Shown in pieces: positions 43,685 through 52,063 of a DNA stretch of 58,713 bases (position 1 is the stretch's first letter; each line of letters opens with the position of its first letter). A program made the translations under genes and the position numbers. The notes below the pieces were generated by a model. The model was not told the origin of the DNA, did no database searches, and saw only the letters and a list, made by a program, of their open reading frames with translations. Origin of the DNA: Thermoproteota archaeon (lineage in GTDB: Archaea > Thermoproteota > Thermoprotei_A > Sulfolobales > NBVN01); contig JAUQPH010000009.1 of NCBI GenBank assembly GCA_030550455.1, forward strand, positions 1-58,713, in the 5' to 3' direction.

Positions 43685-43828
43685 ATGGCTAGAGTTGAAA
43701 TCATTAAGTGTAGCGTCATAAAGTACAGGAGAGGAGACTACGTACTCTACCCACTAGGAAGAGATAAAGAGAAGATCAAGCACCTACACGGAAAAGAAGT
43801 ATACGTGCTAATCGTAGCAGAAGAGTAG
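43685..43828 (+). CDS. 47-residue transposon-associated protein (DUF2080-like), copy A
   Basis: The protein begins MARVEIIKCSVIKYRRGDYV and ends HGKEVYVLIVAEE. It lies divergently upstream of tnpB inside the mobile element. The same 47-residue protein occurs in the other tnpB element (57164-57307) with five amino-acid changes but many more synonymous base changes, so the coding frame is under selection. Its size and the closing G-K-E-V-x-V strand resemble DUF2080 'putative transposon-encoded' proteins of archaea; this assignment is from memory of that family's pattern. It may regulate TnpB or the element. Confidence 0.75.
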   Translation: MARVEIIKCSVIKYRRGDYVLYPLGRDKEKIKHLHGKEVYVLIVAEE

Positions 43829-43893
43829 ACATCAAGCAATACAAACCTATATGAAAACCGAAACAGTTACGTGAGGCTTGTTTCACTAATTAT

Positions 43894-44487
43894 TTATTCG
43901 CTTCCTTTAGTAAGCCCGGATTTCTCTCTTGATGGGACAACAAACTTCTCTTTAGAGATCCATAAAGCTATCACTAAGAGAACTACTCCCAAGCTAGCCA
44001 ATAGAGCGTTCAGCACGCTCGCAGTCATTGCGGCTACAGCAACTTCCCTAACTAGAATAATTATTCCCATCTCAATAAACCCCTCTAAGTACCTCTCACC
44101 TCCGAGGCTAGATATTATAAAGCTTCGCGTAAGTTCTATTAGTACTACTAGAACCAGTATATCCGAGACAACGACCTGTAGTTCAGATAGGGGGGAATCG
44201 AGCTTTAAAGAAAATAGGTCTCTGACGAGTATCCCGAAAGCAAGCAGTGTTAGTGCTATGAGTATAATCACAAGTACAGCCTCCAGTAACTCTACATATT
44301 CTCTAGCCATTCTCGAAACAAGCGACACAAACTTACGCAATTTTCTATCTCGGATAGTGGCACCTGACATAGCATCACTCAGGTGCGACTCAGCTAGTTT
44401 AGTTACTGACACTAATAAAATACTGCTTCCTATTTTCTGGAAGCAGTACCGATGCCTAGAAAACCTTAAAGTATTACGTGTCAACAC
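43894..44487 (-). CDS. PsiE-like membrane protein
   Basis: This 197-residue protein has a charged N-terminal ~60 residues and four hydrophobic helices. The helices contain conserved charged residues: LLEAVLVIILIALTLLAFGI, VSDILVLVVLIELTRSFII and MGIIILVREVAVAAMTASVL. The intramembrane-edge ELTRS and VREV elements match the phosphate-starvation-inducible PsiE family, whose molecular role is unknown. It lies just outside the left end of the tnpB element. Confidence 0.55.
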   Translation of the reverse strand: MLTRNTLRFSRHRYCFQKIGSSILLVSVTKLAESHLSDAMSGATIRDRKLRKFVSLVSRMAREYVELLEAVLVIILIALTLLAFGILVRDLFSLKLDSPLSELQVVVSDILVLVVLIELTRSFIISSLGGERYLEGFIEMGIIILVREVAVAAMTASVLNALLASLGVVLLVIALWISKEKFVVPSREKSGLTKGSE

Positions 44488-44615
44488 CTGTTCATAGAGA
44501 GTTCAATAAATAAAGTAGAGCAGTAAGAACACATGGTAGCTTAGCCATCGTCTTGCCACTAGGATAAGAGAGCTTAAACTTCAGGTGAATTTACGCTGCT
44601 AACTACTTAAACAAC

Positions 44616-44625
44616 GTTTTTATGC
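44616..44625 (+). promoter_or_regulatory. TATA box for tRNA-Gly
   Basis: GTTTTTATGC ends 21 bases before the first base of the mature tRNA, the usual archaeal position. Confidence 0.5.
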
Positions 44626-44645
44626 CTTAGAACCTAAACATCTTG

Positions 44646-44724
44646 GCGGCGGTCGTCTAGCCTGGTCTAGGACGCCGGCCTTCCACGCCGGAGATCCCGG
44701 GTTCAAATCCCGGCCGCCGCACCA
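44646..44724 (+). tRNA. tRNA-Gly (anticodon TCC), CCA encoded
   Basis: The cloverleaf is complete: acceptor GCGGCGG pairs with CCGCCGC, the anticodon stem CCGGC/GCCGG encloses loop CTTCCAC with anticodon TCC, and the T arm is CCGGG-TTCAAAT-CCCGG. The discriminator is A at 44721 and CCA is encoded in the genome at 44722-44724. No intron is present. The very GC-rich stems fit a hyperthermophile. Confidence 0.95.
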
Positions 44725-44807
44725 CTCTCAAGAGAGCAGACGACTTACGAGAGAATATTAGTGGTCTTAAGGTTAGTATTTGTTCTGGTGTGTAGCGGTC
44801 TAGGTTG

Positions 44808-44817
44808 TTCTATAAAT
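44808..44817 (+). promoter_or_regulatory. TATA box for the translin-like gene
   Basis: TTCTATAAAT lies 27-36 bases before GTG 44844. Confidence 0.45.
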
Positions 44818-44843
44818 TTGAGTTCCTCATGTAACTTCCTCTG

Positions 44844-45497
44844 GTGGATAACTTGAGTAGTGTGCGTATCGAGCTTCTTAGAGAGCGTTTAGCTAACCTT
44901 GAGGCAGCTCGAGAGAAGCTCATTAGTGTTGGAAGAGAGATTTCGCGTATATCAAAGAGAGTGATCTCCAGCGTCTTGAGGAAAGACCGAGCTGGTGCTG
45001 ATAGTGCTCTAAGTGAGCTGAATAGAGTTTTTCAGGTACTGGTGGAGAGCATTTCTCGCCATCCAGAGCTTTTCTACTCTAACCTCTTCTACTCGGTAGT
45101 AGCTGAGTATGTCGAAGCAGTTCAGCTTTACTCCGTGGTTTTTGAGGGGAGGCTTAAGGATCTCGAGGAGATAGGTGTTCATCCGATACCTTATGCCTTA
45201 GGAAGTGTTGACCTAATAGGAGAGCTAAAGAGGGCGTCACTAGAGCTCCTTAGGAAGGAAGAGTACGTAGAGAGCTTTAAGTATTTCGAGATCGCAGAAG
45301 TAATATACGAAGAACTACTGGATATAGACTTTGCTGACACAGTTATCCCCGGCTTTAGAAGAAAGCTAGACGTGTACCGAAAGGTTATCGACGACTGGAG
45401 GGTCCTCTTAGTTGATATAGAGTCGAGAGTGAGGCTCGAGAAAGCATGTAGAGAAGCGAGAAATACTTCAAGCCGTAGGGGTTCGGCTCTGACGTAG
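44844..45497 (+). CDS. Archaeal translin-like protein, C-terminus rewritten by a mobile element
   Basis: This 217-residue all-helical protein matches the archaeal translin family, whose eukaryotic members bind single-stranded DNA/RNA. Recognisable segments are VISSVLRKDRAGADSALSEL, VAEYVEAVQLYSVVFEGRL and GSVDLIGELKRASLELLRK. The last native residues are about EARNTSSR. From 45479 the frame reads the right end of the mobile element, adding RGSALT before a stop, so the original tail and stop have been replaced. The core appears complete and probably functional. It starts at GTG 44844. Confidence 0.75.
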   Translation: MDNLSSVRIELLRERLANLEAAREKLISVGREISRISKRVISSVLRKDRAGADSALSELNRVFQVLVESISRHPELFYSNLFYSVVAEYVEAVQLYSVVFEGRLKDLEEIGVHPIPYALGSVDLIGELKRASLELLRKEEYVESFKYFEIAEVIYEELLDIDFADTVIPGFRRKLDVYRKVIDDWRVLLVDIESRVRLEKACREARNTSSRRGSALT

Positions 45498-45745
45498 TTT
45501 TATATTAGTTAACGTCATTACCTCATCCTCTCTTCTCCGCATTCCGCTCAGGCTCTCGTCGGGTTTAGGGGGGTTCGAGGCGACCCCTAGCACTTCACAC
45601 CTTGAGTACCTCGGGAAAGCCGTTATCTTGAGCATTGAGCGGCTCTCGAATCCTCATCGAAATGCGTCCACGTATACTACTACAAGGTGCTTACAAATGT
45701 CTCAACCATATCAACAGTTATGAAATCGAAACAGCTACATAAGGC
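45479..45745 (-). mobile_element. Non-autonomous tnpB-deletion element M5
   Basis: This 267 bp element has the same deletion junction as the others. The 5' hairpin GAGAGCCG/CGGCTTTC still pairs over eight positions with one G-U. The promoter is degenerate (TTTGTAAGC). The right end touches the last codons of the translin-like gene, so the guide (TACGGCTTGAAGTATTTCTC) is antisense to that gene's 3' end. The left end abuts the enolase TATA box. Confidence 0.8.
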
Positions 45746-45755
45746 TTTATAATAG
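45746..45755 (+). promoter_or_regulatory. TATA box for enolase at the element boundary
   Basis: TTTATAATAG begins at the first base outside the mobile element's left end and lies 35-44 bases before the enolase GTG. The promoter's upstream half, including any BRE, is therefore element sequence. Confidence 0.5.
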
Positions 45756-45789
45756 TCAGGACTTAGTCTAGAGATTAGGGGTGTAGTGA

Positions 45790-47073
45790 GTGTCCGAGTT
45801 TATAATAGAGTATGTGAAAGCTCTACAGATACTGGACTCCAGGGGTGATCCTACTGTTGAAGTGAGTGTAGTAACACGAGGTGGAGGCTACGGTAGAGGA
45901 ATTGCTCCAGCTGGAGCATCAAGGGGCCTCAGAGAGGCCGTCGAAGCTAGAGACGGTGGAAGCAAGTACTTGGGTAGAGGTGTAGAAAGAGCTGTAGAAG
46001 CTGTGAGGAGGTACATAGCTCCAGCAATAACGGGAATGAGTTCCTATAGGTTCCGCGAGGTAGATAGAAAGATCCTGGAAGTCGACGGAACTCAGAATAA
46101 GTCGAGGTTAGGTGGTAACGCTATAACAGCAACCTCTTTAGCGGTAATAAACGCGGCAGCAGATACTGCTAGAGTGCCGCTATTCGAGTTCTTAGGGGGT
46201 AGGAGGGCGAGAATCCTCCCGGTACCACTAATGAATATCATTAATGGTGGAGCACACGCAGGCAACGAGCTCTCCTTTCAGGAGTTTATGATCGCTCCCG
46301 TAGGAGCCTCAACTTTCTCTGAAGCTATTAGAGTAGCTGTTGAGATATACAAATCCCTTAAGAACTACTTAAAGAGAGCTTATGGGCCAGCAGCTATCAA
46401 CGTAGGTGATGAAGGTGGGTTTGCTCCTCCTATGAGGAGAGTGAGGGAAGCACTAGAAGCTATAGTAAAAGCTACTTCAGAAGCCGGCTACAGAGCTGGT
46501 GAAGACGTACTCCTCGCTGTTGATGTAGCAGCGTCGCAAGTCTATCGAGACGGACTATACTTTATAGACGGTAGCTTTATTGAAGGTAGTAGGCTACTAG
46601 AACTCTACGTGAACCTCATTGACGAGTTTCCTATAGCCAGCATCGAAGATCCTTTCGCTGAAGATCACCCCCAGTACTTTCGAGATCTTAAGCTCAGCCT
46701 CAAGGGTAGAGCATTAGTTATCGGAGACGACCTAACAGTAACTAACGCGAGCTTGATATCTAAGTACCTCTCTGAGAACGCTATAGATGGTGCCATAATC
46801 AAGGTTAACCAGGTCGGGACTTTTACGGAAGCTGAGGAAGCTATAGAGCTCCTCACTCAGTTCGGTGGCAAAGCCATAGTCAGTCATAGGAGCGGTGAAA
46901 CCGAGGACACTACAATAGCTCATGTAGCAGTAGCCTACGGAACCGGTCTAATAAAGACTGGTGCTCCAGCTAGAGGTGAGAGAACATCCAAATATAACGA
47001 GCTACTTAGAATAGAAGACTACCTCTCCGGAGAGGCCGTATATGCTGGCAGGAGAGCGCTCAAGCTTAAGTAA
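45790..47073 (+). CDS. eno: Enolase (phosphopyruvate hydratase)
   Basis: This 427-residue glycolytic/gluconeogenic enzyme interconverts 2-phosphoglycerate and phosphoenolpyruvate. Landmarks are LQILDSRGDPTVEV at the N-terminus, NIINGGAHAGNELSFQEFMI, the metal ligands in LLAVDVAAS, SIEDPFAEDH and IGDDLTVTN, and the catalytic Lys/His region IIKVNQVGT with IVSHRSGETEDTTIAHVAV. The length is standard. It starts at GTG 45790, 44 bases after a mobile element, which now supplies the sequence upstream of its TATA box. Confidence 0.95.
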   Translation: MSEFIIEYVKALQILDSRGDPTVEVSVVTRGGGYGRGIAPAGASRGLREAVEARDGGSKYLGRGVERAVEAVRRYIAPAITGMSSYRFREVDRKILEVDGTQNKSRLGGNAITATSLAVINAAADTARVPLFEFLGGRRARILPVPLMNIINGGAHAGNELSFQEFMIAPVGASTFSEAIRVAVEIYKSLKNYLKRAYGPAAINVGDEGGFAPPMRRVREALEAIVKATSEAGYRAGEDVLLAVDVAASQVYRDGLYFIDGSFIEGSRLLELYVNLIDEFPIASIEDPFAEDHPQYFRDLKLSLKGRALVIGDDLTVTNASLISKYLSENAIDGAIIKVNQVGTFTEAEEAIELLTQFGGKAIVSHRSGETEDTTIAHVAVAYGTGLIKTGAPARGERTSKYNELLRIEDYLSGEAVYAGRRALKLK

Positions 47074-47200
47074 TATTAACAAAGCGCTGGTAGGTAGGTC
47101 GGTCACCGAGTTCACGACCACCTTCTATACATAGAATTATATCAGCGTGACTTAGAGAAAGTAGTGATAAATGAGTAACCCGAAGTCGATTAGGCCGTAG

Positions 47201-47210
47201 CTTTATAAGT
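47201..47210 (+). promoter_or_regulatory. TATA box for the 85-residue membrane protein
   Basis: CTTTATAAGT lies 36-45 bases before GTG 47246; GGGGGT (47235-47240) is the likely ribosome binding site. Confidence 0.5.
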
Positions 47211-47245
47211 AAGAAAAAGGTGAGCACTAAAACTGGGGGTAGTAA

Positions 47246-47503
47246 GTGGGTCTCGAAACTGTAGTTGAGACCTTTAGGAGTATCGTGGGGCCGTTCATGA
47301 AGTTATTTGAGGGGGTTAGTCCAGCCAGTACGGCTGCTGCTATCGGTCTGATAATTCTACTTTTCATGGCTGGATTCTACGCTATATACGGGCTAGTTAA
47401 ACTGGGGAAGCTGGTGTGGAACCTTAGGGTAAAGAGCGTCACAGTAGGTTTAACTCTACTGGGAATAACCCTCATAGCTCTAGCTATACTGTTACCCTAC
47501 TGA
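47246..47503 (+). CDS. Small two-helix membrane protein, unknown function
   Basis: This 85-residue protein has an amphipathic N-terminal ~30 residues (VVETFRSIVGPFMKLFEGVS) and two transmembrane helices (about 31-53 and 64-85), and ends right after the second helix. No family is recognised. It has its own TATA box and lies between enolase and an HD phosphohydrolase. Confidence 0.6.
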   Translation: MGLETVVETFRSIVGPFMKLFEGVSPASTAAAIGLIILLFMAGFYAIYGLVKLGKLVWNLRVKSVTVGLTLLGITLIALAILLPY

Positions 47504-47618
47504 AAAGCTAAACTCTCGGTATCGAGATCTTCAGGTGCATCTCTGAGATAGAACCAGCGGCGAGTAGTAGGTTAAGTAGCTATAAAGGTTTCTCAGTAGA
47601 GTAACTTGGGTTGGTATA

Positions 47619-48872
47619 GTGGAGAAAACTACTTACGTCTATGACGAGCTTCATGGGTATATAAAGCTGACTGGAGTTTTTAGGGATATAGTATCTACTA
47701 AGGTCTTTCAGAGGTTGAGGAGGATTAGGCAGCTACCTTTTGCTTGGTACGTCTATCCTGGAGCGACACACACTAGATTTTCACACGCTCTCGGGTCTAT
47801 GCATATAGCAGACATAGTTTCTCAAAGATTGTTTGATAGTGGCTTTATCACTAAAGATGATGTGTCTTTAGTCAAGGTTAGCGCCTTACTTCACGACATC
47901 GGTCACGCACCTTATTCTCACTCCCTAGAGCCTCTGCTTATGGAGCTATGGGGTGTTGAGCCAGGCTATCTAATTGAAACAGTTGTATCACAAGACCCTG
48001 AACTAAGTGAAGTCATGAATAAACACGGAGTTAGCGCTAGCGAAGTTGTATCAGTTTTGAGAGGTAGGAGTAGCTCTAGCATATTAAACGACATGATCTC
48101 TAGTGACGTGGATGTAGATAGACTCGATTACCTACCTCGGGACGCTTACCATACTGGAGTGGCTTACGGAAAGATAGACCTACACAGGCTAGTGCTGTTT
48201 TTAACTCCCGGTACTTCAGGAGTCGTTATACCACTTAAGGCACTCAACGCCCTTGAGAGTTTTTACGTAGCTCGCTTACACATGTACAAAGCTGTGTATT
48301 ATCATAAAACCATCACGGGGTACCAGATACTACTCAGAAACATATACTCTGAGCTCTGGAAGTATAGGGAGCTTAGGGAGGTGCTGGAATCTTACATGAG
48401 TCCACATGGGATACTTAGGACCGTTAGAGAAGGCACTTACTATCTATGGGATGACTCACTAGTATCTGGGCTACTAAACTACGCTCTCGCTAAGAGAGTG
48501 CTTTCACCGGAAGCCGAAGACCTAGTGTATAAGTTACTTAGTAGAAAGGGGTACAAAGCGGTCGTGAATGATGTCAGAATGTGCTGGAGCTATAGAGATG
48601 TAGCTACGAAAGCCGACGAGCTTAGAGCGTTCATAGAGTCTGAAACCTCTTTAGTCCCACCCAAAATAGCTCTCTTCGTTGAGGCTGTGCCGGTATATAC
48701 TATTGAGAAGCCAGCTAGAGTTCTAGTAAATGGGAGGGAGCTAGACATAGTGAACATAGAGGAAAGCATAATGCGCTACCTACCTCCCCTCACATGCTTT
48801 ACCAGGTTATATGCTCTACCGGAATACGAAACGGATGTAAAGTCAGCCTTGACTAAGTTCCTTAAGCATTAA
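47619..48872 (+). CDS. HD-domain phosphohydrolase (dNTPase/SAMHD1-like), paralogue 1
   Basis: This 417-residue HD-superfamily phosphohydrolase has an N-terminal FQRLRRIRQLPFAWYVYPGA then THTRFSHALGSMHIA (first metal His). The HD pair is LLHDIGHAPYSHSLEPL, and the later Asp is in SSDVDVDRLDYLPRDAYHTG. This is the layout of dNTP triphosphohydrolases such as SAMHD1 and dGTPase-like archaeal proteins. A paralogue with the same motifs is at 50721-52046. It starts with GTG and its 3' end overlaps the convergent acetyltransferase gene by 30 bases. Confidence 0.85.
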   Translation: MEKTTYVYDELHGYIKLTGVFRDIVSTKVFQRLRRIRQLPFAWYVYPGATHTRFSHALGSMHIADIVSQRLFDSGFITKDDVSLVKVSALLHDIGHAPYSHSLEPLLMELWGVEPGYLIETVVSQDPELSEVMNKHGVSASEVVSVLRGRSSSSILNDMISSDVDVDRLDYLPRDAYHTGVAYGKIDLHRLVLFLTPGTSGVVIPLKALNALESFYVARLHMYKAVYYHKTITGYQILLRNIYSELWKYRELREVLESYMSPHGILRTVREGTYYLWDDSLVSGLLNYALAKRVLSPEAEDLVYKLLSRKGYKAVVNDVRMCWSYRDVATKADELRAFIESETSLVPPKIALFVEAVPVYTIEKPARVLVNGRELDIVNIEESIMRYLPPLTCFTRLYALPEYETDVKSALTKFLKH

Positions 48873-49295
48873 GTACGCATCTTCACCGTTTGGGTAGTAA
48901 CTAGGTAGGACACTAACTACCTTATAGTTCAGCTTTTTATACAGAGATAAAGCTACTTCGTTCTTAACTGAAACCTCTAGAACAACCCTCGAGACCCCGA
49001 GAGACCTAACTCTAGCTTCAAACTCCTTAACAAGAGCTTTACCTAAGCCTTTACCTCGGTGAGCTCTATCGATAGCTATAGATATGAGATGACCCTTCTC
49101 ACCTCTTTCTATAGTTCCTACAGAATAACCTACAACCATGCCACCACATTCGACTACTAGAAAGAGCTGTGGAAATAGGTTATAGAACAAGAGGAACAGC
49201 TGGCAGGGGTACGGGTATGGAAATGATTCGATCTCGATTTCACACACTCTTGCTAGGTCCTCTCGCTTAAATTCTCTTATCAAGCACTGAGACAC
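48843..49295 (-). CDS. GNAT N-alpha-acetyltransferase (RimI/Ard1-like)
   Basis: This 150-residue GNAT has the acetyl-CoA motif IAIDRAHRGKGLGKALVKEF (R/Q-x-x-G-x-G/A). LEVSVKNEVALSLYKKLNYK and the YYPNGEDAYLML terminus are typical of archaeal protein N-terminal acetyltransferases of the RimI/Naa10 (Ard1) type. It would acetylate the alpha-amino group of nascent proteins. The gene's 3' end overlaps the HD gene on the other strand. Confidence 0.85.
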   Translation of the reverse strand: MSQCLIREFKREDLARVCEIEIESFPYPYPCQLFLLFYNLFPQLFLVVECGGMVVGYSVGTIERGEKGHLISIAIDRAHRGKGLGKALVKEFEARVRSLGVSRVVLEVSVKNEVALSLYKKLNYKVVSVLPSYYPNGEDAYLMLKELSQG

Positions 49296-49363
49296 GGTGT
49301 TCTACCGCTAAGATAAGTATGTCTCCACCTAAAGTTTAAGAGTTTTTCTAGGATCCCTACTGG

Positions 49364-50500
49364 GTGAGGAGGATCAAGTACTGGGAGCTTCTAAGACCGG
49401 ATTCCTTAACCGTATGGAGGAGTAAAGTAGTTAAAGAAAGACTTTCTTGGTACTATAACGTTATGGTGAATAAAGCCCCAGCCAAGTTTATTTTAGCTAA
49501 GTATGTGGGTACGACAGAAGACTTAAGTAAGGCAAGCCTCGAGGAGCTTTGGGAACTTCATAACGACCTATCGAAGGATTTCGATAAACTTCTCCTTCAA
49601 GCTAAGAGCTCTAAAATCTCTCTCGCAGACCTTAATAAGCTTGATAGACCTAAGGTAAGCTACCTCGATGTTAAAATCGAGATCGCTAAAAGAATTTTGG
49701 AAAGATGTAGTTTCTGCGAGTGGAGATGTGGTGTTAACAGATTACAGGGTTCGAGGGGCTTCTGCCGCCTTGCCAACGAAACCTACGTCTCATCGTATTT
49801 CCTACACGTCGGTGAAGAACCTCCACTCGTCCCAAGTGGGACTATATTCTACGGGTCGTGCAACTTCAGATGTGTTTTCTGCCAAAACCACGACATCTCT
49901 CAGGAACACCCCTTTAGCGGCATTAAAGTAACTGCAGAGGACCTAGCGTCAATTCAAGACTACTTGAGGCTTGAGGGAGCGAAAAACATAAACCATGTAG
50001 GAGGGGAACCTACACCCAATATCTATACCATACTAAGCTCCTTAAAGTATGTGAAGAGCAACGTACCTCAGCTTTGGAACAGCAACATGTACCTCTCGGA
50101 AGAAGCGATGAGGTTGCTTCTAGACGTAATTGATATATGGCTTCCAGACTTTAAGTACGGCAACGATTCCTGCGCCACTCGTCTCTCTTTAGTCAAAAAC
50201 TACTTTAACATTGTTGTAAGAAATCTTAAGCTAGTTTGCGATAAAGGTGACCCCATAATAATAAGACACTTAGTGATGCCCAATCACTTAAACTGCTGCA
50301 CTCAACCCGTCCTAGAGTGGATTTCAAGAAACTGCTCCATAGCGCTCGTTAACGTTATGGGGCAATATAGACCGGAATACCTAGTTCTAAGATACCGGGA
50401 GAAGTATCTAGATATAGCACGTAGATTAACTAAAGATGAATTGAATGAAGCATACGAGATCGCAAAGAAGCTAAAATTGGATTTTGAAGACGTTAGCTGA
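49364..50500 (+). CDS. Radical SAM protein, pyruvate-formate-lyase-activase-like, paralogue 2
   Basis: This 378-residue protein has an N-terminal ~110 residues that are helical and specific to this group. A cysteine set CSFCEWRCGVNRLQGSRGFC follows, then the radical SAM CxxxCxxC in FYGSCNFRCVFCQNHD and the glycine-rich NHVGGEPTPN. LLDVIDIWLPDFKYGN is also characteristic of the AmmeMemoRadiSam/PflA-like branch. The substrate is unknown. It is flanked by the two HD phosphohydrolases and the acetyltransferase and starts with GTG 49364. Confidence 0.8.
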   Translation: MRRIKYWELLRPDSLTVWRSKVVKERLSWYYNVMVNKAPAKFILAKYVGTTEDLSKASLEELWELHNDLSKDFDKLLLQAKSSKISLADLNKLDRPKVSYLDVKIEIAKRILERCSFCEWRCGVNRLQGSRGFCRLANETYVSSYFLHVGEEPPLVPSGTIFYGSCNFRCVFCQNHDISQEHPFSGIKVTAEDLASIQDYLRLEGAKNINHVGGEPTPNIYTILSSLKYVKSNVPQLWNSNMYLSEEAMRLLLDVIDIWLPDFKYGNDSCATRLSLVKNYFNIVVRNLKLVCDKGDPIIIRHLVMPNHLNCCTQPVLEWISRNCSIALVNVMGQYRPEYLVLRYREKYLDIARRLTKDELNEAYEIAKKLKLDFEDVS

Positions 50501-50720
50501 GTGCGCACACTAGACTTTAATAACAGTTTGAAGCTCTACTGTTTCAAGAGTAAGCCGATTGTCGTGTTGCTGAATAAGGGCACTTAAGTACCTCTCTATA
50601 TAGTAAAGTAAAGTATGCAGGATATGAGCACTTTTAACTACGCCTTTAACGAGCCTTTAGCAAGTATACTTTGCGTGACTTATTCACAGAGTGCTGACTA
50701 AAGCTTACTGGTTAGAGTAG

Positions 50721-52046
50721 TTAGTAAAATGGTCTTAGCTCTTGAGAGCTACCAAAAAGTGAAGCTACGTGAGTTTTCAGTTTATCTAAATGCTCGGAGT
50801 ACTTTCTATGTAAGTAAACACGGAAGAAGTTTACTTCGTGTGGCATGATTCCGGCGACAGTTTCTCTTATGGGAGTTCTCGTGATGGTTCCATCCGGTTT
50901 AAGTAAGCTTATCTCTGTTTCTTCGAACATGGGGTTCGTCGGCAGTCTTGGACTATCCACGAAGACAGCGTTAGGGTCAGATAGACCTGTCAACCTAATG
51001 AATGCCTCCCCTATAATGCTCTCGATCAGGCTTTTACCAACCTTAATTAAAGCTGCTGACACCCTCTCCAGCGGCTGTATTATTTCGTATACTAGCTTGT
51101 AAGGAACTTCACGTCGCAACACATACTTAGTTTCCTCTAGCTTTCTGACTTCGGGATTAGCTAGAACGTAGTCGTCATCCAGCTCTGTATATAGCTCTGG
51201 GTTCTCTATGGCTTCAGGTATCTTAAGGGAGTGCTCAACCTTCTGCAGAATGCTTCCCAATACTTTGTCGAAGGCTCTAGAAGTCTTGTGGTAGTAAACG
51301 GTTTTGAACATATATAACCTAGCGAGAAGCAGGTGGTCTAAGACATCGCGAGCCTTATATTCAAGTGCTATAGTGTCACCAATCACCTTTGAGTGATATG
51401 CGAGCCTAGTCCAGTCTAGTCCTAACCCATAGTTCGCTCCCGTGTAGTAGGAGTCTCTAAGGAGGTAGTCGATTATGTCAGCACTATACGGACCCTTTAT
51501 GATATAGTAGAGGGAGCTTTCACTATAGTCACCTACCTTTGAGCGGAAAGGCCAGGCTTCTAGCACGGGAGCCTCTATGGACTTTGAGAGTTGTTCTACT
51601 GTTACGTTAAACTCCTTCTCAATGTACTTCTCGAAACACCTAACTATATCTGGGTGTTCTCTAACTATCTTGCCACCAAGCACCTCGTGGTTTAACCCGT
51701 AACGTAAGAGAACGTGGTCTTCAAACGTGTGAGAGAAAGGCCCGTGTCCCACATCGTGAAGTAAAGCGAGTAGGCGAGATATTGCGTACAACCTAGAAGC
51801 TTCAGATCTCTCGATCCCCTCGGAATATAAACTCTCGGCAAACACTCCGGCTACGTGCATCACACCCAATGAGTGAGCGAAGCGGGTATGTGTTGCCGAT
51901 GGATACACATATTGAGACGTAGGAAGTTGCAGAACCCTCCTAAGCCTTTGGAATGGAGCAGTATCAATTAGGCATCTCTCGTGCTCATACACCTTGATGT
52001 AGTCGTGGACAGGATCCTTAATTATTACTGAGTGCTTCATTTCCAC
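50721..52046 (-). CDS. HD-domain phosphohydrolase (dNTPase/SAMHD1-like), paralogue 2
   Basis: This 441-residue protein has the same motif order as the protein at 47619-48872: FQRLRRVLQLPTSQYVYPSA with THTRFAHSLGVMHVAG, the HD pair in LLALLHDVGHGPFSHTFEDH and the Asp in YSADIIDYLLRDSYYTGANY. The C-terminal third differs from paralogue 1, so specificity or regulation may differ. It lies 17 bases downstream of the DUF2070 gene on the same strand and is probably co-transcribed with it. Confidence 0.85.
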   Translation of the reverse strand: MEMKHSVIIKDPVHDYIKVYEHERCLIDTAPFQRLRRVLQLPTSQYVYPSATHTRFAHSLGVMHVAGVFAESLYSEGIERSEASRLYAISRLLALLHDVGHGPFSHTFEDHVLLRYGLNHEVLGGKIVREHPDIVRCFEKYIEKEFNVTVEQLSKSIEAPVLEAWPFRSKVGDYSESSLYYIIKGPYSADIIDYLLRDSYYTGANYGLGLDWTRLAYHSKVIGDTIALEYKARDVLDHLLLARLYMFKTVYYHKTSRAFDKVLGSILQKVEHSLKIPEAIENPELYTELDDDYVLANPEVRKLEETKYVLRREVPYKLVYEIIQPLERVSAALIKVGKSLIESIIGEAFIRLTGLSDPNAVFVDSPRLPTNPMFEETEISLLKPDGTITRTPIRETVAGIMPHEVNFFRVYLHRKYSEHLDKLKTHVASLFGSSQELRPFY

Positions 52047-52063
52047 ATCAGTTAATCGTTGAT

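Larger units (their letters stand above)
42378..43877 (-). mobile_element. Near-complete tnpB element A (tnpB stopped by one amber codon)
   Basis: This 1.5 kb element runs from the left end (GCCTCACGTAACTGTTTCGG, 43877 inward) to the right end GAACCCC (42378-42384). It matches the intact copy at 57116-58612 along its whole length and contains the same two divergent genes. There is no TnpA transposase, so mobility would need one in trans. The putative guide beyond the right end is TAACAAGGACTCCTGTCAGT (42377 to 42358). Confidence 0.85.

Noticed and set aside
44646-44724. Integrated virus or plasmid at tRNA-Gly
   Set aside because: No second copy of the tRNA 3' half and no integrase gene were found nearby.
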